From contig VWZF01004871.1 of assembly GCA_013396755.1 (NCBI GenBank), forward strand, positions 831,424 to 895,423: DNA of 64,000 nt. The letters run 5' to 3'. How positions within the stretch are numbered: the first letter of the stretch is position 1; the number at the start of each line of letters is the position of its first letter. Positions 1 to 12,120 of the stretch are shown piece by piece. The notes beneath the pieces were generated by a model that worked only from the letters and a program-made list of their open reading frames with translations, was not told where the DNA came from and ran no database searches. A program made the position numbers and the translations under genes. The DNA is from Sclerurus mexicanus. Lineage: Eukaryota; Chordata; Aves; Passeriformes; Furnariidae.

Positions 1-22
1 GTGAGGGCAGGGCTCGGGCAGC

Positions 23-140
23 AGGTGACATGTCCTACCTGCAGCAGCAGCACAGGTGACGTGCCCTGCCTGCAGGAGCACAGGTGACATGTCCTACCTG
101 CAGCAGCAGCACAGGTGACGTGCCCTGCCTGCAGGGGGGT
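23..140. repeat. GC-rich minisatellite, two copies of a 59-bp unit
   Basis: Two tandem copies of a composite unit: a 31-bp part (aggtgacatgtcctacctgc plus agcagcagcac) followed by a 28-bp part (aggtgacgtgccctgcctgc plus aggagcac). The second copy decays after 138. Each subunit starts at an E-box-like CAGGTGAC. The array may continue to the left of the window. The open frames through it are a by-product of its composition. Confidence 0.85.
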
Positions 141-3100
141 GACCCCGCGACATCGGCCAAGGGTCCCGCCACCTCCCAGGGGACACCCATCTTCTGGGGA
201 GTTCTGCCTTTGGCGTGTTATGGGGCACCTGGACATGGTGTTACTACTTTGCCACCTGGACTTGCTTAGAAAAGGTGCTTCAAAGCAAATACACCTTCTC
301 AGCTGTGGCACATCAAATTGTTTGAATTGGTCCCGTGAAGGGTTTTACATGTATCCCTGAATCTGTAGAAAGCCTCTGAGTAAGGCTGAGGAAAGGTGAG
401 CCCTGTGCAGCTGTTTGAAAGATGAAGTAGGAAGTGTAAAATGCATCCTGCAATGCATATTATAAACCCAAATAACATCTTCTTAGTATCAGGAATTCTT
501 TCTCAAGTTGCTCCATTAAGAGCCAGAGAATGCAGGTTTCTGGCCAGACAGAAAATTTCCAGACAGAGCCACTTCCTATTATTCAAAATGAGCTGATTCA
601 CTTCAGCTGATGAGGTTAATCTGGTTTTGCAGTATGTACATTCCAAGTGCTATGTCATTCATCAGCTGATTAAATTAATAGTTCACTGAAAACAGTGTGG
701 TACAGCAGTTGTAATTAGAGGCCAAAACAGAGGAGAGAGAAACTGCTAGCAAAATAAGAGGTAACATATAACATCATAAGGGAAGATTCAATAAGAGCCA
801 GCTAGAGAATGGCAAAAGGGAAATGTGACAAATTCACAACCAGCCAAATCCCCAGTCCACTGGTATCACTGGGTTTGGAAGAAGGTAAAACTCGGTTTCT
901 TTTAATACCCTGTGCATTACTGTGGTCAGTGAACATAATGGTACTGGTATTTATGGTGAGATTGCTCAAGATCTTTGTGATACCAAGAGGAAAAAAAGAG
1001 AAACTGGGAAAAGGAGGGGAAAATCAGTGGTGTAAAAAGTGACGGCTGTGTGAGTAGAGGAAGAAACGGATTCCCTACTGAATTAATCACTGGATTTGGG
1101 GAAGGGTTTATTTTAATCTAAAAAATATTCAGCAACAAAGCATAGAACAAGTGAAAATAGAATTTTAAGTCCAATGTATTTAGACTTCCAGTGTTTCCTT
1201 AGCATTCAGGATACAGTTTTGCTTCTAAATGTTCTCTGCTTCAGCAAAGCAGCAGCTTTACTTGTCAGTCAGGAAAGCAGGACATGAAAATCAAGTGACA
1301 GTAAGTACACTGTGCTTAAAATAGAATGCCTTTTGCTCCAGAATCTCAAAATGCAATAAAAGACTTTCATAAAGTAAGAGTAACTTCACAATGCTCTGTA
1401 AAAGGTGGCAATGTTATACTTTTTTTTTTTTCCCTTAGAAAGAAGTTCGGAAAGCCAGAAATACTTTTTATAAAAAGGATATTTTTAACAATTTCTAACT
1501 CTTCATAAAGACCTCCATATAAACCGTATATCCCAATTTAAATAATTTTTGAAAGATTACATGCCTTTTTTTACTCCTCCCCTTCCTATATTTGTGAGAT
1601 TGTTTTTAGTGAGGAAAAGTGTGCTGGCAGTGGCCATGATCTTTCAATGCAAATGGGTAGCTACAGTGCCTGTATCGAGCTCCACATACAGCAATATGAG
1701 AATGGGTCTGCATTTACACAACTGTAACTTTTATATGCCAAATATCCTTCCATGGGCAAGAAGATCAAGCCAAGAGAAGACAAAATATTTTTCTCTGGCT
1801 TCCTTAAAACTAAACCCCTTTTTTTTCAAATCAGCTTTGATTCCTCTTTTTGTGTGTATCTATGTGTGTTTACATGTTTGGGTCTGCCTTCTTAGTCCAG
1901 GTATTAATTTTCCTTGGCTTATGTGAGTCAAACTGTACACCAAGGCAGAGCTTTCAAAAATATTGAATTCCTACTAGGTATGGGAAAGTGTGCAGGAAAG
2001 AAAAACCTTATTAAAGATTGTACTGCACTATAACTTCAGCACCTACTAGCTGGTGGATACTGTACATAGCAAACAGGTAATATGAATAATGCACTTAGCT
2101 GAAGATTTAAGCTGGTTTGACATCAGGGAGCACAACCATGAACTACTACTAGTTTCACTGCTACCTGAGCTTTTGTGTTTTGCTGTTACTTTATCTGTTA
2201 CAAGTGGGTTTTATTTGCTGTCCTCTGGTACTCCCGATATCTCTTTCAGGTTCACTGATAACCTGGAAATTCCATGTGACACTGGAGAAATTTCTTCTTG
2301 GGAGCATTGTGCCACATCTTTTACAGTATGACATTCTGCTGCTTCTGTTCCTCTCTAAGTCATTCTGCCTGTAGTTGTTGTTGTCTTTGGTACATCTTTA
2401 TTCTCCTAAACTGTTGTTAGCTGCAGATTTTAACACTTTTAACACTTTCTTAACTGTGAGTTTGATCACTATTTCACCTATCAAACATCATCCCTAGAGA
2501 ATCCCATTAGGCAAATCATCATAAATCAAAACTTTACCTTTTATTATTCTCAATAGAAGGCTCTGCAGTCTCTCTTAGATCTACTAAAAATCCCTTTCCT
2601 GTTCCCCGACCCCCCCAAACATTCCTCTCAAAGTCAATTAATTTTTAATCCAGAGGCTTGGCTGCTCAGTGTAGTTGGTGAGAGTATGAATTTATAGCAC
2701 ACTAATGCCCACTCATCTCAGTTCCACCCACAGACCGACACCCAGTATCTCCTGCTGGTGTGGTTCATCTCCAGCCCAAGGGACAGCCAATGGCAAATGC
2801 TGGGGAACACAACTGAGGAGGAATTGAGGGCATCCAAGTATAAGGCTTACGTCCACACAGTGAAAAGTAGCTTAGTTCAGCTTGTTGTTTAGCACTGCTG
2901 GCAGCTGGTAGAAATTAGAGCAGCTAATTCCATCATCAGAGGGCCCACAGAAGCTGAGGTTTATGCTGGCTTCCAGGTTAATGTGTGTGTGTGTGTATTA
3001 AGACTGAGGAGGCAGAGAGACACAAGCTTGAAGCTGTAAACATCATTGCTCACAAAGTGGAGACGGCTGTGTGCATCATTTTTGGCTTCCTGACAAGCAC

Positions 3101-4340
3101 AAACACAATAACTGTAGCTTTTGGTGCTGACTATAACGGGCTGATACTCCCTTAAATGAGGAGCATGTGCTTAAATGCGTAGACCATCATGGCATTTATT
3201 CAAACTGACCTGCTTCCAAAAGCCTTTTGTACTTCAAAATAGATGGAGTGAGTCCCAATTTACTGGTGAGATAGAGAAGAAACAGAAATTGTTAATCCTT
3301 TATGAAACTCTCAGCAAATGTGTTGCTTTCTTTCATGTGTAGAAGAGTATTGATTTTGCAGGAGCAGAGTGAAATGCAGGTGTGTGGGGGAGTGTCCAGG
3401 ATCACTGGGAATGTGGAATCACTTTGCTGTACAGATAGCAGTACAGGAAGAATCACAAAAATAGAAAGGAGGGAGAGAAGAAAAAGGATCTTAGAGTGAG
3501 TAAGGTTCACACAACAACATGAGAAAATGCATTCAGATCCCCAAAGTGAAAGAAGTGGTAATTCCACTGTAAAAACACCAGCTCAGTCATGGCAGTTCAC
3601 AGTAACACATTCTTTTATTATTGTGTAATTACTGACTGCTGAATGTTTGAAAATGTGCTAACACCAAGTAAACATCTTGTAATGTACTACTGGTTAAGCA
3701 GGCCTTTATCTTTATAAACCATAATGGGAGATCAATCATTAGCCAGTAAGCACATAACCTGCCCTGTCTGTACATCCAGAGTGAGAACTGGTAAATAAAT
3801 GACAGGCCAATAGGGAATTGACAACCTGACCAAAATAGGTGTGACCTTGTATCTCACATGATTCAGAGTCTGCTGAAGACTTGGGGACAATTACCCCCAC
3901 TCCTAAAATACTTGGAAGTTAAGGATGCCAGAGTTGGAGAAGTAACATAGCTATTTTTCCCTGTCTCAGGCACTTTTGCCTTGCATAGTGATCTCACTAG
4001 TGCTCTGGTCTGAGTCCCTTTTCTGATACAACCTACACCTCCACGAATTGCTGCAGAAAGGGAACCGATTCAGAATGATGGAAGCAATTGCAGCTGGCAT
4101 TTATAACGTTTAAAATATTGAAAACATAGGTACAAAATTGCACGTATCTGTAGCATTTATCTTCACTCACATTCTGTGTCATGTATCTTAAAGTGTAAGC
4201 CCATTGGGTTAGGTAATAGCTGATACTGTTTTTCACTCAGTGTGGTGGGCACGAGTTCCTGCTTTAATGTATATGAAAGTTAACAAGAAATGTGGTAAGA
4301 GGAGACAGGAAAAAACATAAAAAATAGTAAACAAGAACTT
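141..4340. other. intergenic stretch, no gene recognised
   Basis: No exon with convincing borders or known peptide was found on either strand. It contains a short (TG)n at 2982-2996 and scattered A/T runs. In mammals the next gene beyond MYBPC1 is CHPT1 on the same strand; nothing here identifies it. Confidence 0.5.
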
Positions 4341-4973
4341 AGTAGCTCTTAAACACTTCATATTTATTGTACATTAAATAAAACTATTTCAATTAAGTTG
4401 AGAGACCGATGGGTTGGATTTAGGAAATCAAAACTTCTATAGGAAGATATGTTCAGCTTAAATGATCATTAAGTACATATGTATTAGTTACATTATAGTA
4501 AAACCATATTCTGTTAAACAATTCTCAAGTGAATAAGATACATTATCAGAGGTATGTATTCCAAGGGTCTTATTGCACAGCTACTGGCTAATCCATGTAC
4601 TTCCAGTCTGAGAAAGATATGCTTTGTGCCGCCGAGTACAGACTCTGATTGCCTCCTCATGTTTATTACACAGTTTCTCCTCTTTCCTCATTAAAAAACA
4701 GAACACAATACCAAACAGAAAGTAAAGCTGAACATTACAAAACGTGTGTTGTCTTCAGTTCATTTCATTTCAACCCTAAAGCAATCCATGCGTATTCTTT
4801 CTTTTCAGTAAGAGAAGGTAGGGAAAACAAAAGAACAATGAAGAGGGGGGGAAAAAAGGGAAAAAATAATAAAATCTCCAACCACACGTGTTTTCTGTCA
4901 TTGCAAGCATTACAATGCTGTTACTCTGCTACCATCTTCCAGTGCAGTGGGAGGAAACACTGTGGACGGACTC
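4341..4973 (-). other. possible MYBPC1 3' UTR with two poly(A) signals
   Basis: If the exon ending at 4974 is real, this is its 3' UTR. On the minus strand AATAAA occurs at 4662-4667 and 4363-4368, about 310 and 610 nt after the stop. The DNA is AT-rich, so such hexamers also arise by chance. Confidence 0.35.
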
Positions 4974-5074
4974 TCACTTCCCTTCAGTTTTGTCTGCCTG
5001 TAATTCACGCATATACGAATCAATGATATGCGGAGGCACTCCATCCATCAATAGCTTGAAGAACGAAAGCCCAC
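4974..5074 (-). CDS. candidate terminal coding exon of MYBPC1
   Basis: An excellent acceptor (attatctttttcttgtttgtag) is followed by a frame that fits phase 1, the phase left by the C10 exon. It reads (G)GLSFFKLLMDGVPPHIIDS then YMRELQADKTEGK and stops at TGA (4974-4976). I do not recognise the peptide. Phase 0 entry gives VGFRSSSY-stop and phase 2 entry gives WAFVLQAIDGWSASAYH-stop, so the frame used depends on the upstream exon. A 101-nt open frame can arise by chance, so the exon rests on its acceptor, matching phase and the poly(A) signals downstream. Confidence 0.45.
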
Positions 5075-5740
5075 CTACAAACAAGAAAAAGATAATCTTC
5101 AGGCTGAAGGTTCCTGGAGCAACAGCTTTGTACCTTTATTTTCTGGCATAATTGGCAAGTTTTAGTCAGTCCGTATTGCATACTTTGAGATGTGGGAAAA
5201 TTCAACCCTGTTCAAAAGTCCAGCATGAGGCTTAGCCATTATTTAATGGGTACTGTACAGGCCTTTACTGTCCTCTTGCACAGGGTGAATTTTATTTCCA
5301 GGGTATCATATATTCAGTCATTTATCTCACCCCATGCAATAGTCTGTGATAAGCTTCTCTTCAAATAACTCTCTTGGCTTTCCATCAGGCTGGGTGGAGC
5401 ACGGTCAGAGATGGAAGTCAGTGGAGAGGGAACAATGTAGAAAACACCTGACTGTGATGAGTTGTGTAAAACATGCAGAGATATTCGATTTATTCTAGTT
5501 TTGGGTCTTATAATAGTTTATAAGTATTTAGCAAACTATTTTTCCTGTTGCTTGAAAATAACAATTGGGATGATGCATGTGGATGAATCATATGAAAAAA
5601 ACCCCATAATTTTACATATAGATGCCTTTAGTCTTCAGAGAGAAATTATCAAAATTGAAACTTTCCTCTGCTGGGGGAAGTCCAAAGAATCATTTTGGGT
5701 TTGCTTTTAAATTCACCTTTGAATTCATTTTTTGTTGGGG

Positions 5741-5976
5741 TTGTTCAGCCTGGAGAAGGCTCCAGGGAGACCTTACACCACCTTCCAGTACCTAAAGAGA
5801 ACTTACAAGATGGCTGGAGAGGGGACTTTTTAGAAGGGCATGTAGTGATAGGGCAAGGGGTGATGGCTTCAAACTGAAAAAGGGTGGGGTTAGATTAGAT
5901 ACAAAGAAGAAGCTCTTTACTATGAGGGTGGTGAGACCCTGGCACAAGTTGCCCAGAGGGGCTGTGGATGGCCCAT
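5741..5976 (+). mobile_element. CR1 LINE fragment
   Basis: Matches the avian CR1 3' region in order: gcctggagaaggctccaggg, gagaccttacaccaccttcc agtac, gggcaaggggtgatggcttc, then ttactatgagggtggtgaga ccctggcacaagttgcccag agg. It is truncated at both ends and degenerate. No coding capacity remains. Confidence 0.9.
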
Positions 5977-7378
5977 GTCACTGAAATCAAGGTCATGGAA
6001 ACTAAACAAATGGATAGTTCTGTTGATTTCATGATTTCCAAATTATATGAAACAGGGAAAACGATAAATATTTTGCTAAAAACTTTAGAATCTGCCCTTT
6101 CTCCACACAAATGGTGTCATTTGCTTTAAAAAAGCTGTGTACCGTTACTATTCCCCTTACAACTCTACATGAATATTGTGTTCTGCAAGTTGCAAACCAC
6201 CCACTGATAACTGCACTTACCTTGTGAGCTTTTCCTGGAACACACCAAAAGCTTTAAAGCAAAAGTACATTGCCAGGATGAAGATAACACTGTCTGAGTG
6301 CTTCGGCTAAATGCGATTCAGCTGATAGTTACATACAGCATTTATCCCGAGTATGAATTTTTAAGAATTTATAACCTTTATTAACACAAGGATTATCCAA
6401 TTAAAGTGCAATTAGTTACTAGTGATTATGAGACTGCACTGTCTCATTTAACACTGTCATTGTGGCAGAATTGTTCGCTCCCAACCTTAGGCAGATGCAC
6501 AATACAGACAAAAAAAAAAGGCATGCTTTTTGTCATTCTTTCAGCTCATGGAGTGCAAGTTGTGATACGAATCATTCATTTTTAAATGAAGTTAACTGTG
6601 GAATAAATATTTCGTTTATGTAGAGGTATATTCCTATAAAAATAACTTACTGTAAATGCAAAATGCTCTTTTATTACTTGCATTTTATTCATGTTAATTA
6701 ATTATGCTAAGTCATGCACTGTTAAATTCCATAGAAACATGCACCATTAGAAGATAGTGGGATGTACTACTAAGAAGAATTACTGTAACAAGCAATTATT
6801 ATAAAAATCTGAATTTATATGCACTAAAATTATTGTGCTACTAATTTTAAAAACCATTTTCATTAAGTGACATAATGAAAATCATGCCATACTAGGCAGA
6901 CATTGTATGACGTGTAAACAGACATAAGCTTCATATGCAAGAACCATATGAAAGCTTACCTTAGATGACAATATACATTCAAAAATCCTTACTGTGTAAC
7001 TAAGGGAGAGAGAGAAAGAGAAGGAACAATTTAATTGCAAACACAAAAGTAGAGAGAAAGTGTTGAGTGAAATTATTATTACAATTATGTCAAGATGATA
7101 ATTTAATCCTTAGTCATGTAAAATATGTAGGAATAGAAGCACATGAAGAGTAAAAGGTAGGGATCCAGTTCCACTTCAAAATTATCATTAATATGTAAAA
7201 GCTATATTAATATGTACAAGTAACTATAAAACCTGTAATTAGTCTAAAGTCTAGATTGGAACCAAATTATGCAAATTATATTTATGATAAAAGTTTCCAA
7301 ATGTAGCTTCAAAGAAGCTAACACATATATATATAGTATTTTCCACCAGGGAAAAAAGCACACACATAACACTGAAGG

Positions 7379-7394
7379 ATATATATATATATAT
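7379..7394. repeat. (TA)n microsatellite
   Basis: Eight TA units. A shorter run (acacatatatatatag) lies about 60 bp upstream. Confidence 0.8.
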
Positions 7395-8295
7395 GTGCTG
7401 AAACTCTGTAAGGCAAAATAATCAAGTACAGACTAATTACATACCTGTGCACTAAAGTATGTTTGTCATATATTCACATTTCCATTACTTAAAGCATGCT
7501 ATTTACTCTATAGGAGCCCTTACCTTTAATGAAACATTTTGAATCTATAAAACAACCATATATGTACATTTTTTTATGTGTATATATATAAAAGCACTCA
7601 ACTTTGTAACTATTGTAGCCTTTTAAGAAAAATACCTTAATACTTCAAAAGCTACAGGAACATTATCTAGTCCAATCTCCTAACCTGTTTTAGGTTTGAA
7701 ATGGAAGGTTTGGATGATAATATACTGCAGACTGGTTTCTGGGCATCACTGTCATTTTAAAACTGCACTGTAAATATTCTGACACTGGGGCAAGGTTGCA
7801 AGAAAATACATTTCCATAGAAAAAGTGAAGTTCTCTGAACCCCACTGACCTTGAATGTAAAATAAGTTCTAGAAGAAATAAAGTAAATGAAGTAAGATTT
7901 TTCTGCTTGTAAGTAATTGAATCAAGATTTCGTCATTAAATTCAGTAGGTTCAGCTCAGGCATGGATTATCATTCTGAGCACTAATTTGTAACCAAAAAC
8001 TAATCCTGTAGTAAAGAATGCCCTTGAAGCACAGCAAATGACTTTATGATACTTCTGTTCTTTCAACAAACTAACTGATGGTTTTTTGAAATGCAAATTT
8101 CTTTCTCCTGGAAAGGTCTAAGTGTTGTGGTCAAAGGTATTACCAGTCACTAAATAATTCTTTATAGGGACAGGTAATTCTATGAAATATGCCTAAAACC
8201 TCAGTAATTCTGATGTTAAATACTCGTATTCTTGATTAATTTGGCCTTCTTTGCTCATGTGACATAGACAGTCTATGCCATGAGACACTAGCTAG

Positions 8296-8301
8296 TTTAT
8301 T
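8296..8301 (-). promoter_or_regulatory. AATAAA poly(A) signal next to a stop codon
   Basis: Minus-strand AATAAA directly follows the TAG that closes the open frame of the alternative C-terminal exon. It would give a very short 3' UTR if that exon is terminal. Not proven. Confidence 0.3.
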
Positions 8302-8409
8302 CTAAAAAAGCAAATAAATACACACTTTGCATGCAGAAAATGCGTTTGCATGTGGAAAGAGAGGAAGGGAATGAAATGGAATGTCCAGAGGAGTATGCGT
8401 ATTATAAAC

Positions 8410-8468
8410 CTGATTATTCCCCGCCAAGCAGAATGGTTCTCCTGGGTTAATTACTCCGTGATAGATCA
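8410..8468 (-). CDS. MYBPC1: MYBPC1 alternative C-terminal exon (variant-1 type)
   Basis: Acceptor atattctaattctgcag. Joined in phase 1 to the C10 exon it reads VIYHGVINPGEPFCLAGNNQ. This lines up over 20 residues with the VIYQGVNTPGQP...GQQQ tail I recall from the alternative C-terminus of mammalian MYBPC1. The end at 8410 assumes use of a weak donor (CAG|gtttat). Without splicing, the frame stays open for 34 more codons to a TAG at 8302-8304, with an AATAAA immediately after (8296-8301), so it could also be a terminal exon. The acceptor and start are well supported, the 3' border is not. Confidence 0.72.
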
Positions 8469-11400
8469 CTGCAGAATTAGAATATTTATAGTCGTATTTA
8501 TTCGCATTTGAAATTCTTCCCAGTTGATCTTAACACCTTTTAAAAAAACATTTCTTATACAGCAACTTTGCTATCACCAACCTGTCAGAGGGATCACCAA
8601 CCTGGATTTCACTTTTAAGATAAAAGTCCTCCAAAGCCATTTTTTCATGGTAAAAGAAGCATGGTGCCTTGTCTAATTCTTTTCATTGACTTCAGTGAAG
8701 CTGATAAGGAATCAGTTCCCTACAGCTTATAATGGGAGATTTAAAGCCACATTTAGGGTTCTACCTCAACAAACTCAAAAGATAACTTGGAAGTTGTTTT
8801 TTGTAGTAAGACGAGTATGAAACATGTAACGAGATTCTATGTATGCATTATCTTTCAAGATAGATGAGGTAGAGTTATTCTCTAAGACCTATTACAGAAC
8901 TTTTTACAGCACACTTATATTTACAAAAAGGCCACTGTATGTGCAATTGTACAGAGCAGTTTGTATAATTGCCGTCTTTAAGTTCATTCAGCAAAACTTA
9001 GAACTGAAGAACAAAATACCGTCTATCTGAAATAACATCTGTGCATGCAAAACCTCTTTTGAGGACAGAGTGAGTTGTTATTATTTCAATTGTTGTGCTT
9101 ATAGGTATCACTAAAACTTTTTCAGGAAACGAGAATTAAATTTAACAATGAGTAGGGGGGTTAATTTTACACCTAAAATAATTAGCAAATTGTTAAAAAT
9201 GTAGAAAAATGTAGTGTATTGATAGTATTCATAGATAGAGTGTTCTAGCTAGTCAGTTGTTCAAATATTATGCAAAATCAGAAATGCTAGCCTGTTCTGT
9301 GACATTCCTGGGGCTGAGCATATATATGCATGATAAATTTCAAATCTTCAATACATCAGAGATAGATGGATAAAAGTAATTCTAACCAACATAAGGAAAA
9401 ATAGCTTACTACAATATATGCTCTTGCGTGGCACAGAGTTCTTTAGCGTGACTCACTAGTAAGTAAGTCATACTTACTACCTGTAGCAATAGCACTGTAG
9501 CTTGTACCTTCACCATACAGGTAGCATAGCCCTGAGCCTGTCAGTCTTATTCAGGCAACATTCAACTGTATCTCATTATCTTACAAATCCAGACTTTGTC
9601 TGCTACTTGGATTGTTACTGGAATAAAGCTGAACCAATTTAAAGCTATACATATGAAAACACACACACACACACAGACACTGCAATTCATTTCCAGTGAG
9701 TCAGAAATCCGGAGGTCTGTGCTCTGCACCAGTGTGATGAGTGGTCATCCGAAGAGCCCTCCTAAATGAACAAACAGGCTGGGAAACTTAAGAGTACATT
9801 AATTCAACATGTAAGTCAAGAGAAGAGAGAAATGGGATGTATTGATGGTCTTTATACTGTGAGACTTTAATAGCAATTTGCTATATTTGCACAGAGCAAA
9901 CCCTGAGCCCACCCTGGTCTGCTAAGCCTTAGCTGCTGTATTCACTTAATCCTGTTCCCTTTGAATCCATTGGTTGAACCACCAGTCATGTTAAGGGTGT
10001 CAGCACTGAACCCTTACAGCTGCCTGCTGTGTAAGCCCTACAGATCACTAGTGTAAGCAGTGTTCAAGAAGGAGTCTAAAGTAATGGCTGAACATGCCAG
10101 GATGGAGAGAGGAATCTCCACAAGGGTGACCATGGAGAGCCCAAACCACTAGGAGAGAACCACAATACCAAGCATGGTGGTAGGGACTGGGACTGCACCA
10201 GGTGATGGTTGATACGAAGTCAGGTTCAGAAACCAACCATTAACTACGGAAGGTGAGGTTTAGGTTGGGGAAGCAGCCGATCACATGGCTAATAAGAGAC
10301 AAACAACACATTATATTCTGCACATTATATGCAAAAAACCTCTTTGTAAAACAAAGGATAGAAATAAACTTCTTCTTATATTTAAAATGTAGTATTTGAT
10401 TGTACTACAAGCAAAGTGCTGAAGACTAAAAAAGTACAACTGAGTGTAAATGTGCATAAGAACTTTAGGGTTAGAGGACTTTAAAATTTTAATAAAATAG
10501 CAACCTAACTTGGCTTTTCAGTATAAAAAATATACAAAGCAACCTTCTTGGGTGATGAGGTCTTCTGTTACACTGTGAAATAGAAAGTTTGCTTGTGATT
10601 AAGGAAAACAATCTTACTTCCAGGGCGAAGACATCACCTTTAAACACAGTATCTTAAAAATAAAAGGTAAAAACTAAGAAACATATTATGCACGTTTTCA
10701 TTACATTGATTATTGTTCAACTTCATAGACCAAACATTTATTGAAATGTCTTCTGCTGGCACATTTAAGCTGTGGGACAAGTACATCAGAAAATACAGAA
10801 AATGGAAGTTGATATGCAAAATAAACACAATACATTACATAAAAATAGTAAATGTGGTTTTCATTATAGACTAGCACAGTAGAAGTAATATAATTGCGGT
10901 CATATTGATATCACCTAAATTCCCTCTAAATTCCTTAGTCAGACATTTCCTATTGTCTGGCTTTAGGCAATTTTCCTTACTTATACCTCAGATTACTTTT
11001 TTTCAGAAATACTTTGCTTACTCCACAGTTGAAACTACAGCCTTTAGCAGGAATTAGTCCAGCTAAATATGACCCTATCTTTTCCTGGGAAGTAATTTTC
11101 TGAAAAATACAGTCCTGAGGTTATTCATGAATAGTCCAATCTAGATCCTGTTGCGATTTATGATATCCCAGTCAATTATAACTACCTGAAATTCATAAAA
11201 TGTATCTGTTAATGAAAACAAAAATAGCTCTTCAATTGTAGAAGGCAAACCTACTTTATCCTCTTTTCCTCTATTTGCAAAATCCATAGTTTTGTATACG
11301 CTGTTCTTAAAGCAAATGCAGCAATTATATCAACTAGCTTGGGTCCTTGGGAACAATACCGCTTTTTGCTACATGATTTTGCTAACAAAATTCCTTGGAT

Positions 11401-11888
11401 GCAAATGTTTGGTCTGTTTAATAAAAAATTTTAAAGCAGACCAATTTTACCCTGAACTAATCTTTCTTCTTTCTCTCCTTCTCTTGCCATTTCCTTGAGA
11501 GAGCTGCCTCTTATCCCAGCTGGTTTTCTTCATGTTTTCCCAGAGAGCTCTATGGCTGAGTTTTACTGGAGTGTCTCAGGTAAATGGCATAGCTCTGAGA
11601 GTTATAGTCTACCCTTCTGTCTTTTGTGAACAAGTCCTTGAAATCACTGAAGATGTGAATCAGCATGGAGGAAAATGAAATATAGCATAAGCATAGTGTG
11701 TTGGTCCTCAAAAAGAAAACAAAGCAAACAGTATAATTTATTTTGTCCTAATAAAGTTATTATTTTAATCCAGGAAAGTAAAAAAAAAGCTGTGTGAATT
11801 TCTTTTTGCATCTGCCTTATGTACTTTCCACTCCAATGTAGATGGTGTTTAGACAAAGAGGGTGTTTGCAATGTTTTAAAGGCCTTAC
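8469..11888 (-). other. intron between C10 exon and alternative C-terminal exon
   Basis: AT-rich intron of about 3.4 kb. It has an (AC)n at 9659-9675 and nothing else that I could identify. Confidence 0.6.
9659..9675. repeat. (AC)n microsatellite
   Basis: About eight AC units in the last long intron of MYBPC1. Confidence 0.8.
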
Positions 11889-12075
11889 CTTTTACTTCCA
11901 GTTTGCAGTCAACTTCTGCCTCTCCCAGTTCATTGACTGCTCGGCAGGTGTAGGTACCCCCATCGTAGGGACTGGGTTTGCGGATCTCCAAGGTACAGAC
12001 ACCTTGGTTGCTGAACATTCGGTACCTTGGGTCATTCATTATAAGGACTTTGTTTTTCAGCCAGGTTATTTTGGG
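11889..12075 (-). CDS. MYBPC1: MYBPC1 exon: C10 Ig domain, second half
   Basis: 187 nt, phase 0 to 1, acceptor gtgtttttaccacag, donor gtaagg. Encodes PKITWLKNKVLIMNDPRYRM, FSNQGVCTLEIRKPSPYDGG and TYTCRAVNELGEAEVDCKLE ending in VK. C10 is the main light-meromyosin-binding module. The core Trp and the YDGGTYTC motif are intact. It ends with one base (G) of the next codon, so the C-terminal tail must come from a further exon. Confidence 0.97.
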
Positions 12076-12078
12076 CTG

Positions 12079-12120
12079 TGGTAAAAACACAAAACAAAAC
12101 AAAACAAAAACAAAAAGAAA
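12079..12120. repeat. (AAAAC)n repeat
   Basis: AAAAC pentamers beginning a few bases from the acceptor of exon 11889-12075. In the transcript sense this is GTTTT repeat and forms part of the pyrimidine-rich region before that acceptor. Confidence 0.85.

Larger units (their letters stand above)
5075..8295. other. AT-rich intron or intergenic DNA with one CR1 fragment
   Basis: Holds the CR1 fragment at about 5741-5976 and a (TA)n at 7379-7394. A tiny exon-like element lies at 6221-6234 on the minus strand: acceptor gtgtgttccag, 14 nt, perfect donor gtaagt. It is too short to call as an exon. Confidence 0.5.

Noticed and set aside
84..360. Overlapping frames of 61 and 81 codons
   Set aside because: Generated by the minisatellite and GC-rich edge; no homology and no splice context.
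3292..3567. 91-codon minus-strand frame with a hydrophobic stretch (LLSLLSIFVILPVLLS)
   Set aside because: It has an acceptor-like gtttttacag at its start and an open phase 1, but the peptide is low-complexity, resembles no MyBP-C tail, and lies beyond the better candidate 3' end.
10562..10582. Acceptor-like site (ctatttcacag|TGTAACAG) after the C10 exon that would give Val-stop
   Set aside because: Any AG after a pyrimidine tract could end the frame; the site lacks a recognisable tail and the 8468 acceptor has homology support.
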